Shown here in pieces: positions 44,463 through 52,107 of a stretch of DNA of 64,000 bases. Origin of the DNA: Phycisphaerae bacterium (GTDB taxonomy: Bacteria > Planctomycetota > Phycisphaerae > UBA1845 > CAIVHJ01); assembly GCA_022072405.1 (NCBI GenBank), contig JAJVHX010000011.1, positions 124,001-188,000 on the forward strand, read 5' to 3'. The notes beneath the pieces are model-generated. The model did not search any database and was not told where the DNA came from. It saw only the letters and a list, made by a program, of their open reading frames with translations. The translations under genes were made by a program, and so were the position numbers. Numbering within the stretch: position 1 is the stretch's first letter; every line of letters starts with the position of its first letter.

Positions 44463-45215
44463 ATGCTGGGCAAGACGATTCTGATTACAGGCGGAACATC
44501 GGGTATCGGTCGGGCGACGGCGCTGGAATTCGCACGGCACGGCGTCAACGTTGTGTTGACGGGAAGGCGGGTGAAGGAAGGTGAAGCAGTTGCCGAGGAG
44601 GTTCGCAAACATGGAGTCAAAGGCCAATTTGTGCAGGCGGATGTCAGCAAGGAAGCGGATGTTAAATTGATGGTGCAGGAGGCAACGAAACTAACGGGCC
44701 GCCTTGACTATGCCTTCAATAATGCGGGCATTGAGGAGCCAGGTGGTCTGCTGACTGAAAAATCCACCGAAGATTACCAGCGCATCTTTGATATCAATGT
44801 GCGGGGTGTATTCCTGAGCATGAAATATGAAATTCCCGCGATCATCAAAAGCGGCGGCGGAGCCATCGTGAATACTTCGTCCGTGGCCGGCTCGATCGCG
44901 CTGCCGGGGATCGCCCTGTATGTAGCCAGTAAACACGCCGTCATCGGACTGACGCGCGGGTCAGCAGTGGAATATGCGCGGCAGGGCATCCGTGTGAACA
45001 GTGTCTCTCCGGCAGCCATCGAAACTCCCATGCTGGATCGATTTACCGGTGGGACAGGTACGGATATGCATAAGGATTTGCAGGGTATGCATCCGATCGG
45101 AAGGACCGGCCAGCCGGAAGAAATCGCCGCTGCGGTTTATTGGCTCTGTTCGCCAACCGCCTCATTTGTAACCGGTCATGATCTGAAAGTTGATGGTGGG
45201 TTCACCGTCCAGTGA
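44463..45215 (+). CDS. classical SDR-family oxidoreductase
   Basis: 250 residues. MLGKTILITGGTSGIGRATA carries the TGxxxGIG cofactor motif, NNAG is at about residue 85, and the catalytic Ser and Tyr-x3-Lys are intact in NTSSVAGS and LYVASKHAV. The end FVTGHDLKVDGGFTVQ is typical. A glucose-1-dehydrogenase or 3-ketoacyl reductase-like activity is possible, but the substrate is unknown. AAGGAG ten bases before ATG at 44463 chooses the start. Stands alone, with a REP-like element behind it. Confidence 0.9.
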   Translation: MLGKTILITGGTSGIGRATALEFARHGVNVVLTGRRVKEGEAVAEEVRKHGVKGQFVQADVSKEADVKLMVQEATKLTGRLDYAFNNAGIEEPGGLLTEKSTEDYQRIFDINVRGVFLSMKYEIPAIIKSGGGAIVNTSSVAGSIALPGIALYVASKHAVIGLTRGSAVEYARQGIRVNSVSPAAIETPMLDRFTGGTGTDMHKDLQGMHPIGRTGQPEEIAAAVYWLCSPTASFVTGHDLKVDGGFTVQ

Positions 45216-45237
45216 AGTGAGCCGATTTCTAGAGTGA

Positions 45238-45266
45238 CAAGGAGCCGCGGGCTTTAGCCTGCGCGG
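45238..45266. repeat. REP-like palindrome, intergenic copy
   Basis: CAAGGAGCCGCGGGCTTTAG and the following CCTGCGCGG are a nearly intact copy of the element found twice inside alaS. It lies between the SDR gene and glnS, which are convergent. Confidence 0.8.
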
Positions 45267-45291
45267 AGCCAGCCAGGTGCAGGGTGGGGTA

Positions 45292-47061
45292 TCACCCGCC
45301 TTTGATAATTAGCGGTGTTTGCGCTTCGATTTTCGACCAGGTGTCTTTAAGCGTCACGGTGCGATTGCAGACTAGTCGCTGTGCAGTGGAATCCCTATCC
45401 ACACAGAAATATCCCTGTCGCTCAAATTGAAAACGTTCCCCCATCTTGGCATCAGCTAATGCTGGTTCTGCCAATGCATTGACCAGGGTCAGCGAGTTCG
45501 GGTTCATATTGTTGAGGAACGACCCGCCAACAGGAATCTCCATCGGGTTTTCCTTGTTGAAGAGGTGATCATAGAGGCGGACATCAATGGGGCGGGCGTG
45601 AGCAGCGCTGACCCAGTGAATCGTGCCTTTGACCTTGCGACCATCGGGCGGATTATTGCCGCCGCGCGTCGCGGGATCAAAGGTAGCGTGAATTTCCTTG
45701 ATCTCGCCCGTCGCAGGATCTTTAACGACATCCGTGCACTTGACGAAATAAGCGTAGCGCAAGCGCACTTCCGCACCCGGGGCCAGGCGGAAATATTTCT
45801 TCGGCGGATTTTCCATGAAATCGTCGCGCTCGATGTAGATTTCGCGACTGAAGGGTACCCTTCGCGTGCCTGCAGAAGCATCTTCCGGATTATTGACGGC
45901 TTCCATCTCTTCCACCTGATCGGCTGGGTAGTTGGTGATTACCACCTTGAGCGGGTCCATCACCACCATGCGGCGTTGTGCGATCTGGTTGAGGTGATCG
46001 CGGATGGCGTTTTCCAGCCGCACCATTTCGATCACGCTGTTGAACTTGGCGACACCGATATCACGGCAGAAATTCTGGATGGCTTCGGGCGTGTAGCCGC
46101 GTCTGCGGAAACCGCTGATGGTCGGCATGCGCGGGTCGTCCCAGCCCTGCACATGGCCTTCCTTGACCAGTTGCAAAAGCAGCCGCTTGCTCATCACCGT
46201 GTAAGTCAGGTTCAACCGGGCGAATTCGATCTGCTGCGGATGGTGAATTTTCCTGCCCCATGGCCCGCTGCCGTCATCAGTGCGGCCTTCATTGACCGTG
46301 TTGATAAACCAGTCATAGAGCGGGCGGTGATTCTCGAATTCCAGCGTGCAGATGGAGTGAGTGATGCCCTCGATGCTATCTTCAAAACCGTGGGCCCAGT
46401 CGTACATCGGATAGATGCACCATTTGTCGCCGGTGTTATGGTGCGTTTCGTGCATGATGCGGTACATGATCGGGTCGCGCAGGTTGAAATTGGGGCTATT
46501 CATGTCGATCTTGGCCCGCAGCGTTTTGCTGCCGTCGGGAAATTCGCCCTTGCGCATCCGTTCAAAAAGGTCGAGATTCTCTTCGACGCTGCGATCGCGG
46601 TAGGGGCTGGCTGTGCCCGGCCGGGTGAGCGTGCCGCGCGTGCGGCTGACCTCTTCGCCGGAGAGGTCGCAGACGTAGGCTTTGCCTTTCCTGATCAACT
46701 CGACGGCCCAGTCGTACATTTGCTGAAAATAATTGCTGCTCCAGATAACGCCGGCTTGTGGATCGTCGTCGCGCAGGCCCTGCCACTTCGCCCCCAGCCA
46801 GCGCACATCCTCGATAATGCTGTTGACATATTCCTGCTCTTCTTTTTCGGGGTTGGTGTCGTCAAAGCGCAGGTTGAATTGGCCGCCATACTCGACCGCC
46901 AGGCCATGGTTCAGACAAATGCTTTTGGCGTGGCCGATGTGCAGATAACCGTTCGGCTCCGGCGGAAACCGCGTATGCACCTTCCGCCCGAACCGCCCGC
47001 TCCGGTTATGCTCGTCTATGATTTCCTGTATGAAATTCCGTGATGATTTCTCTTCGGCCAT
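45292..47061 (-). CDS. glnS: glutaminyl-tRNA synthetase
   Basis: 589 residues. Class I synthetase: [16 protein letters not shown] carries the HIGH motif with the GlnRS-type context, [11 protein letters not shown] is the KMSKS equivalent, and the two-barrel anticodon-binding domain ends normally. [15 protein letters not shown] and [18 protein letters not shown] are GlnRS signatures. AAGGTGAAAT before the ATG. Bacterial GlnRS genes are thought to have come from eukaryotes by transfer, and the gene means that Gln-tRNA(Gln) can be made without the amidotransferase route. Confidence 0.96.
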   Translation of the reverse strand: MAEEKSSRNFIQEIIDEHNRSGRFGRKVHTRFPPEPNGYLHIGHAKSICLNHGLAVEYGGQFNLRFDDTNPEKEEQEYVNSIIEDVRWLGAKWQGLRDDDPQAGVIWSSNYFQQMYDWAVELIRKGKAYVCDLSGEEVSRTRGTLTRPGTASPYRDRSVEENLDLFERMRKGEFPDGSKTLRAKIDMNSPNFNLRDPIMYRIMHETHHNTGDKWCIYPMYDWAHGFEDSIEGITHSICTLEFENHRPLYDWFINTVNEGRTDDGSGPWGRKIHHPQQIEFARLNLTYTVMSKRLLLQLVKEGHVQGWDDPRMPTISGFRRRGYTPEAIQNFCRDIGVAKFNSVIEMVRLENAIRDHLNQIAQRRMVVMDPLKVVITNYPADQVEEMEAVNNPEDASAGTRRVPFSREIYIERDDFMENPPKKYFRLAPGAEVRLRYAYFVKCTDVVKDPATGEIKEIHATFDPATRGGNNPPDGRKVKGTIHWVSAAHARPIDVRLYDHLFNKENPMEIPVGGSFLNNMNPNSLTLVNALAEPALADAKMGERFQFERQGYFCVDRDSTAQRLVCNRTVTLKDTWSKIEAQTPLIIKGG

Positions 47062-47069
47062 ATTTCACC

Positions 47070-47095
47070 TTGTAGGGTGGGTCATTGCCCAACAC
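47070..47095. repeat. GTAGGGTGGG-type short dispersed repeat
   Basis: TTGTAGGGTGGGTCATTGCC with the following CAAC can fold on itself (GGGTGGG with TTGCCC). Similar sequences of the form GTAGGGTGGGCAATGCCC are seen at many places in environmental bacterial genomes. Only one clear copy is in this window. Confidence 0.5.
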
Positions 47096-47099
47096 AAAT

Positions 47100-47804
47100 C
47101 TAGTTCTCCGGAGCAACGGTTATCGGAGCAATGATCAGATCATCGAATGCAGTGGCCGCGTCGGCTTTGGTCCACAGGCCGATACCGCCCGGCTGTGTGA
47201 AGGTCTCATCTTCAACCTCCAGCAGCTTTTTGTCATTCAAATAGCAGGTGATTTTTTTCCCCGCCTGCTCGATGACGATCTTCTGCCACTCGCCGGTGGG
47301 GATATCGACCTCGGCGCTGGCCAGCATCTTGCGCTTGGCATCTTTGACGTAGTAGACGCGGAAGTTGTGTTCGAGCGGGTTTGCGCGGCAGATGTAGTAA
47401 TTGTCTTTATCGATCACCCGCCAGATCGGTCCGCCGCCCTGGTCCTCTTTGCCGGTGAGTGCTTTGAAGCTCACCTCGATCCGGCCATTTTCAAACTTTT
47501 GTTGTTCCGTCCAGCAAAGGTTGAAGGTACCGCTGGCGCCCTCTTTCGCGTCAGTGAGTGTGAGCACCTGCGGCTTGGAGGGTGCGGACTCATCGGCCTG
47601 TACCTGCCAGGTGGCCAGCGGACCCTCCTGATTGGTTCCTTCGATTTTCCAGCCGACGGACAGTTGGCCGGACGAGTCCTGATCAAAATTGTACCGCACC
47701 ACTTCAGGTGTGGCCGACGTGGGGGGTGAACTGCTATGGGATAGTTCCGGCAGCAGGGTAAAACCAGTGATTAATATTACCAGCATCGAACGGTAGCGGA
47801 TCAT
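47100..47804 (-). CDS. exported DUF1080/concanavalin-like domain protein
   Basis: 234 residues. Signal peptide-like start (SMLVILITGFTLLPELSHS), then a jelly-roll domain with FENGRIEVSFKALTGKEDQGGGPIWRVIDKDNYY, ICRANPLEHNFRVYYV, GEWQKIVIEQAGKKITCYLNDKKL and GGIGLWTKADAATAFDDL. This pattern matches DUF1080 (3-keto-disaccharide hydrolase-like) and related LamG-like proteins abundant in planctomycetes. Whether it is an enzyme or a sugar binder is unclear. AAGGA six bases before the ATG. Downstream of glnS it is transcribed in the same direction but precedes it. Confidence 0.8.
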   Translation of the reverse strand: MIRYRSMLVILITGFTLLPELSHSSSPPTSATPEVVRYNFDQDSSGQLSVGWKIEGTNQEGPLATWQVQADESAPSKPQVLTLTDAKEGASGTFNLCWTEQQKFENGRIEVSFKALTGKEDQGGGPIWRVIDKDNYYICRANPLEHNFRVYYVKDAKRKMLASAEVDIPTGEWQKIVIEQAGKKITCYLNDKKLLEVEDETFTQPGGIGLWTKADAATAFDDLIIAPITVAPEN

Positions 47805-47940
47805 CAATCATCCTTTCAGGGAAACCTGGTAACCCGGATTCGGATAGCCATGAGCAGAATTGTCATCCTGCAGGTCAGATAAATCAAGAATTCACTTGCC
47901 AGTTGGTTCCGATGGAATAAAGTACAGGCGGAGGTGCAGC

Positions 47941-48414
47941 GTGGGACGATTAGTCGGATTGCTGGTTACCGTCGGCTTGATGGTTTATGTGTTCAGTTTC
48001 ATGTATGGCCCGACCGGGTCAACCGGAGGGGGTGGAGGATCCGGAACCACCGCGAAGAGCGATACGCCCCGGCAGATCAGCTGGACGGAATTTCAGCAGG
48101 CTTGTGGTGTGGCTGTGCAGTCTAATAATGCGGCGGTCGCCCAGCAGCGCTTCAGTGCCGACTTTGCCAACCGGGTGGTCAACTGGAGCGGCACGATATT
48201 GGGGTATTCCGGCGGTGCAGATGGGCAGCGGATCGAACTTCGGCTGCGGATGAATCCACCCGAACCGGGGTTGACGGCGGATATTGTGCTGAGTCTGCCG
48301 ACAGAGTTCAATGCCGCACTACTGAAGGCCGGGCAGTCCTTCTCATTCACCGCGCGGCTGGCGGGTCTGGGTAACTCGCAAAAACCTCATCAACTCAATT
48401 TCCTGGGACAATGA
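47941..48414 (+). CDS. small membrane-anchored unknown protein
   Basis: 157 residues beginning GTG; GGAGG six bases upstream and the N-terminal helix VGRLVGLLVTVGLMVYVFSFMYG decide this start over the longer frame from 47860. A Gly/Ser/Thr linker (GSTGGGGGSGTTAKSD) leads to a roughly 110-residue domain with VNWSGTILGYSGG and QRIELRLRMNPPEPGL, a beta-rich pattern with no family recognised. Probably periplasmic. Confidence 0.7.
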   Translation: MGRLVGLLVTVGLMVYVFSFMYGPTGSTGGGGGSGTTAKSDTPRQISWTEFQQACGVAVQSNNAAVAQQRFSADFANRVVNWSGTILGYSGGADGQRIELRLRMNPPEPGLTADIVLSLPTEFNAALLKAGQSFSFTARLAGLGNSQKPHQLNFLGQ

Positions 48415-48425
48415 TTACATAACAT

Positions 48426-48460
48426 GAAAAAAGCCTTGCCCGGTATCACCGGACAAGGCT
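48426..48460 (-). terminator. rho-independent terminator of the RiPP-like precursor pair
   Basis: AGCCTTG(C)CCGGT pairs with ACCGG(A)CAAGGCT; on the minus strand it is followed by TTTTTT. It is 80 bases past the stop at 48541 and could also be read as a stem-loop just after the plus-strand gene at 48414. Confidence 0.85.
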
Positions 48461-48540
48461 AATCGTATACTGCAATATATTTTCACTAGACCCTCATCCA
48501 GCGCAAATCGCAGTTACGAGTACATGATCCTATCATCTGA

Positions 48541-48879
48541 TCAGCAGTTATCCGTAAAACAAGTCCGAACCGTCTTCCCGCCGCCGACACAGGCCCAGCC
48601 GCTGGCCGGTGTATCGCTGTTATAGGGTTTGCTGGTGGTCACAATGCTGGGTGTCTGGGGCGTGACTTCACCGCTGGCATCCACGATCGATGTTAATTCG
48701 GATGAAGGAACAATATAGGTCATCGCCAGCCATATCGCCTGTGAACAATATCCAGACCATTGGACACCACCAGCGGCTTGTTTCATTTCCGGGGTCTGCA
48801 GATTGCGAGCCAGGATTTGATTATTCAGACTGCGAAGTGTCTCACGATTGAATCGCAACCGATTTACTTTCTGACCCAT
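48541..48879 (-). CDS. RiPP-like precursor peptide 1
   Basis: 112 residues. The N-terminus MGQKVNRLRFNRETLRSL carries the LxLN(K/R)ET(L/M)RxL signature of class-I-lanthipeptide-type leaders and is shared with the next gene upstream. A GG pair at 37-38 (QAAGG) would be the cleavage point. The rest has four Cys (YCSQ, WACVGG, TCFTDNC) and many Ser/Thr, suitable for modification. AGGAGG seven bases before ATG is very strong. No dehydratase, cyclase or peptidase-transporter is in the window. An alternative is a small exported structural protein. Confidence 0.7.
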   Translation of the reverse strand: MGQKVNRLRFNRETLRSLNNQILARNLQTPEMKQAAGGVQWSGYCSQAIWLAMTYIVPSSELTSIVDASGEVTPQTPSIVTTSKPYNSDTPASGWACVGGGKTVRTCFTDNC

Positions 48880-48970
48880 GAACGTGCCTCCTGAAAGGGC
48901 GTGTCGGATGTGTTGATCAGTCCGTTATTTAGAAATGAGTTAATCAAATCTTTTGAAATGTTGAGAATGT

Positions 48971-48994
48971 GGGACCGGGTCGATTCCCGGTCCC
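48971..48994. repeat. hairpin between the two precursor genes
   Basis: GGGACCGGG (48971-48979) pairs with CCCGGTCCC (48986-48994) around the loop TCGATT. On the minus strand no T-run follows, so it is not a standard terminator. It may be a processing or stability element. Confidence 0.6.
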
Positions 48995-49031
48995 TGCTCG
49001 GCCAGATTAATAGTCTTAGCCGTCAATCTGC

Positions 49032-49286
49032 TTAGAATCCAACAATACTTCCTGCACTACCTGCCACGGCCACGTTTGGTACAGCTGCTACATTAATGAC
49101 CGCCGCGCAGGAACCAGCCTTCTTGGTGTGGCAGCCATGCAACGAGGCACAACTTTCGCAACCACTGCCCGCACAAGTACCGGTACCTGGGACGAGACCG
49201 CCGACTACCGCTTCCAGATTCCGTTCAGTCAGATTCCGCATGGTTTCCTTGTTCAGTGACAAACGTGAGGTATTGCTGCGACCCAT
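49032..49286 (-). CDS. RiPP-like precursor peptide 2, Cys-rich core
   Basis: 84 residues. Leader MGRSNTSRLSLNKETMRNLT with ERNLEAVVGG matches the LNKET(L/M)RxL...VxGG leader of class-I-lanthipeptide-type precursors; cleavage would follow Gly30. The 54-residue core has five Cys (38, 43, 46, 52, 60) in GTCAGSGCESCASLHGCHTK, then an Ala/Val/Gly-rich tail ending SIVGF. AAGGAG six bases before the ATG. It is the promoter-proximal gene of the pair and lies about 500 bases from the divergent radical SAM gene. Modification enzymes are not adjacent, apart possibly from that one. Confidence 0.8.
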   Translation of the reverse strand: MGRSNTSRLSLNKETMRNLTERNLEAVVGGLVPGTGTCAGSGCESCASLHGCHTKKAGSCAAVINVAAVPNVAVAGSAGSIVGF

Positions 49287-49319
49287 GTGTATCTCCTTGG
49301 ATAGAGGGTGTTATCTTCG

Positions 49320-49343
49320 ATAATCAGATCACCATCTGATTAT
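49320..49343. promoter_or_regulatory. perfect 10-base inverted repeat upstream of precursor 2
   Basis: ATAATCAGAT (49320-49329), spacer CACC, ATCTGATTAT (49334-49343). It is 34 bases before the ATG of the precursor gene on the minus strand. Could be a repressor operator or a leader hairpin. Confidence 0.6.
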
Positions 49344-49655
49344 GCCATTTCAACAAGTACAATCTGTGTGGAACCATCTGGTAGAGGGTTCGTGTCGATT
49401 CATCATTGAGTCGAATTCGGAATACAGGTTATGAAATGCCATCAGCCCAGCTCGTCGCACTGCGGACAGGACGAGCGGGTCAACCATCCGAGGTCAGTCG
49501 GACTGCATTGAAGTGTTTTCTAACTGAGCAAAAGGTAAAATTCAGAACCGCAAGATGCAAGTAATTCGCGTTATAAATCGCTTCCGCCGGCCCGATAAAT
49601 CAGGTATGAGAGGCAGGAGCCTGCTGTCTGGCTAACAGCCATTTCATGAATTTGC
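49344..49655. other. intergenic region of the precursor/radical SAM pair, no gene
   Basis: About 310 bases with stop codons in all frames of any length. No RNA gene or repeat was recognised besides the neighbouring inverted repeat and promoter candidate. Confidence 0.55.
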
Positions 49656-49684
49656 TTGTCAAGCAGTCATACAGCGCCTAAGAT
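49656..49684 (+). promoter_or_regulatory. candidate promoter of the radical SAM gene
   Basis: TTGTCA (49656-49661) and TAAGAT (49679-49684) are 17 bases apart, about 110 bases before the ATG at 49794. The -35 matches the consensus at five of six bases. Confidence 0.45.
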
Positions 49685-49793
49685 AATGGCCTGACAACAG
49701 TGGATTTACGTTCGTGGGCGCAGCGGTTCGGTCCGGATGAGTCACTGTCCGTTACATCGCCAAATTCAGATTTTGATGAAGATAGAGGTGTCT

Positions 49794-51236
49794 ATGCGTA
49801 TTGCGCTGATCAACCCGATTGCCCGCCGTACTCAGGGTTATCACACCATCGGTGGACGGATTCCACAGTTGGGTCTGCAGGTACTGGCTAAACTGGTGCC
49901 TCCCGGCCATACCGTTGATATTATCGACGAAATATTCGGTTTCGATGCTTCCGACCGGACCTTACGGCGGGGGCAATATGACCTGGTCGGTATAACGGCC
50001 TATACCAGTGGAGCGACGCGGGCATATGAGTTGGCGGCGCAATGTCGTGCGGAAGGTATTCGCACCATCATGGGCGGGCCGCACGCTTCCGCCATGCCCA
50101 CCGAAGCGCTCGAACATTTCGACTCGGTCGCGCTTGGGGAGTGTGATGAGATTTGGCCGACGATTGTGGATGATGCCGCAGCGGGTCGAATGAAATCCCT
50201 TTATCAGGGGCAGTTGGCTCCCATCGAGCGGAACTATGGCGCCGCATTGCAGAATCTGCTGCCGGTCAATGGTCGGTATGATGTCGCCGCCATCCAAACC
50301 TCACGCGGCTGTCCGGTCGGCTGTGAATATTGCAGCGTGACCACCTTTAATGGGGCCCCGATCCGCCGGCGGAATATCGACGAGATCATCGAGGAATGGA
50401 ACACCACACCCAAGCGGTTTATCTTCGTCGTGGATGACAATTTCTTCGGGGTGGGCGAAAAGCACGCCATCTGGGCTAAGGAACTGCTGCGGGAAATCAT
50501 CCGGCGCGGCAAGAAGCGCTTGTGGTTCAGCCAGACCACCATCAACATGGGTGATGATGCGGAAGGGTTACGTCTAGCCTATCAGGCCGGGTGCCGAGGC
50601 ATGCTGGTGGGGTTTGAGACGCTGAACCGCGAAAGCCTCAAAGATTATCATAAGGGAATCAATCGTAAAAATCTCGATCGCTATCGAGACTTGATCAAAG
50701 GCTTTCATCGCGCAGGGATCAGCGTTTTTGGCGGGTTTATCGTGGGTGCGGATCAGGATACTGCAGAAACGGTGGCAGAGACCGCCTGGCAGTCGGTCGA
50801 TCTGGGCATAGACACGATTCAGATCACCAATCTGACCCCGCTGCCCGGAACCAAGATGTATGACCGGTTCATGGCGGAAGGTCGTATCTTTGCCACCAAT
50901 TATCCCTCCGACTGGGAGCGTTATACTTTTGTGGAGACGGTTTATCATCCCAGTAAGATGACGGCTCACCAGCTGGACGAGATGATCTACGAGTTACGCC
51001 ATACCGCTGCGTCCGTTCCCTGGGTTTGGAAGCGAACGTTGCGTACCTTTCTGCGGACTCGCAGTTTGACTACCGCTTTGTTTATTCATGGGATGAACCA
51101 GGGATTTAAGCGGATGGCCAAGATTCAGAAAGTTCGCGATGAAGTGCGGTTTGGCTTTACTCCGTCGATTAACGAGCGGGTGCAGAAAATCCGCGCGGCC
51201 TTTGCCATGTCCTCGACATCCAGCGCCTCAGTTTAA
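49794..51236 (+). CDS. B12-binding-domain radical SAM protein
   Basis: 480 residues. The N-terminal part (about 1-150) is a cobalamin-binding-like Rossmann domain (MRIALINPIARRTQG, LVGITAYTSGATRAYELA, MGGPHASAMP). The radical SAM core has the cluster motif RGCPVGCEYCS (CxxxCxxC), GAPIRRRNIDEIIEEW and VDDNFFG. The C-terminal extension (FIVGADQDT onward, with LTPLPGTKMYDRF and VYHPSKMTAHQL) resembles DUF4070-type tails. The N-terminal GHTVDIIDE is without the typical DxHxxG cobalamin His motif. Chemistry could be methylation or rearrangement of a lipid, cofactor or peptide. GAGGTG before the ATG. Divergent from two RiPP-like precursors. Confidence 0.88.
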   Translation: MRIALINPIARRTQGYHTIGGRIPQLGLQVLAKLVPPGHTVDIIDEIFGFDASDRTLRRGQYDLVGITAYTSGATRAYELAAQCRAEGIRTIMGGPHASAMPTEALEHFDSVALGECDEIWPTIVDDAAAGRMKSLYQGQLAPIERNYGAALQNLLPVNGRYDVAAIQTSRGCPVGCEYCSVTTFNGAPIRRRNIDEIIEEWNTTPKRFIFVVDDNFFGVGEKHAIWAKELLREIIRRGKKRLWFSQTTINMGDDAEGLRLAYQAGCRGMLVGFETLNRESLKDYHKGINRKNLDRYRDLIKGFHRAGISVFGGFIVGADQDTAETVAETAWQSVDLGIDTIQITNLTPLPGTKMYDRFMAEGRIFATNYPSDWERYTFVETVYHPSKMTAHQLDEMIYELRHTAASVPWVWKRTLRTFLRTRSLTTALFIHGMNQGFKRMAKIQKVRDEVRFGFTPSINERVQKIRAAFAMSSTSSASV

Positions 51237-51284
51237 GCAGTATGGCCTGCCTGCCGGATGAATGGCGAAGTGATTCTGATAATC

Positions 51285-51992
51285 TCATATCAGATCAAAC
51301 AGGATCAGGTCAGCTGATGCAGATGCTCCTCGAACCACGATCTCAGCTTCCCGGTCAATGGCTGCGCCGTCACCGGTTTTCAAATGCTTACCACCTGACG
51401 TGATTTCACCATCCACAACCTGTAGCCAGCCCGCTCGGTCCTTTAAGAAACGGTGCGTTATTTCCTGGTCTTTTTCCAGTCGAGATAACCAGACTGTGGC
51501 ATTCTGGTGAATGGTCAGCGGTTCTGCGATTGTTGAATCTGCCGGACCTGCGACCTGTTGCCAGCGATTAAGTCGCTGAGGGATGGGAAATGGTTTCTGT
51601 GCATATGCAGGCTCCAGTCCACGCGCTTGCGGTAGAATCCAGAGTTGTAAAAAATGAACGGGTTCAGTTTCTGAACCATTATACTCCTCATGCATCATTC
51701 CATGCCCTGCGGTCATAACCTGTACATCTCCAGGCCGCAGGGTTTGACCATGACCGAGGCTATCCCGGTGCAATAATTTGCCGGCATAAACGATGGAGAT
51801 AATTTCCATGTCTCGATGACCATGACGTCCAAACCCCTGACCAGCGATCACGCGGTCATCATTGATCACCCGCAAGGTACGGAAGCCCATCTGGTCTGGA
51901 TCGTAATAATCACCGAATGAAAAGGTATGACGGCTGTCGAGCCAGCCCAAGCTGGAACGACCTCGTTCTTCGCTGCGTCGGATGGTAATCAT
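51285..51992 (-). CDS. pirin-family protein
   Basis: 235 residues. Bicupin pirin: SRHTFSFGDYYDPDQMGFRTLRVINDD is the family start, the metal ligands are in GRHGHRDMEIIS and HGMMHEEYN, and FLQLWILPQ follows. YhaK/pirin relatives include quercetin 2,3-dioxygenases, but the physiological reaction is usually unknown. GAAGGG before ATG at 51992 sets the start; the upstream frame to 52046 has no similarity. Single gene. Confidence 0.92.
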   Translation of the reverse strand: MITIRRSEERGRSSLGWLDSRHTFSFGDYYDPDQMGFRTLRVINDDRVIAGQGFGRHGHRDMEIISIVYAGKLLHRDSLGHGQTLRPGDVQVMTAGHGMMHEEYNGSETEPVHFLQLWILPQARGLEPAYAQKPFPIPQRLNRWQQVAGPADSTIAEPLTIHQNATVWLSRLEKDQEITHRFLKDRAGWLQVVDGEITSGGKHLKTGDGAAIDREAEIVVRGASASADLILFDLI

Positions 51993-52107
51993 GTACCCTT
52001 CTCTGACTGACTGCATTATAGTCAGCCAACCATCTGAAGAAGGCACGTGTCATAACACTGGCGTACTTCGGCTATCGCTGTCCGGCAGGTTAGTATCGGA
52101 TGTTTGG

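Noticed and set aside
45565-47043. 492-residue open frame antisense to glnS
   Set aside because: It is a shadow of glnS on the other strand; glnS has full family motifs and a good ribosome-binding site, and the antisense product matches no family.
48971-48994. tRNA fragment
   Set aside because: GGGTCGATTCCCGG recalls a T arm, but no acceptor, anticodon or D arm can be formed around it.
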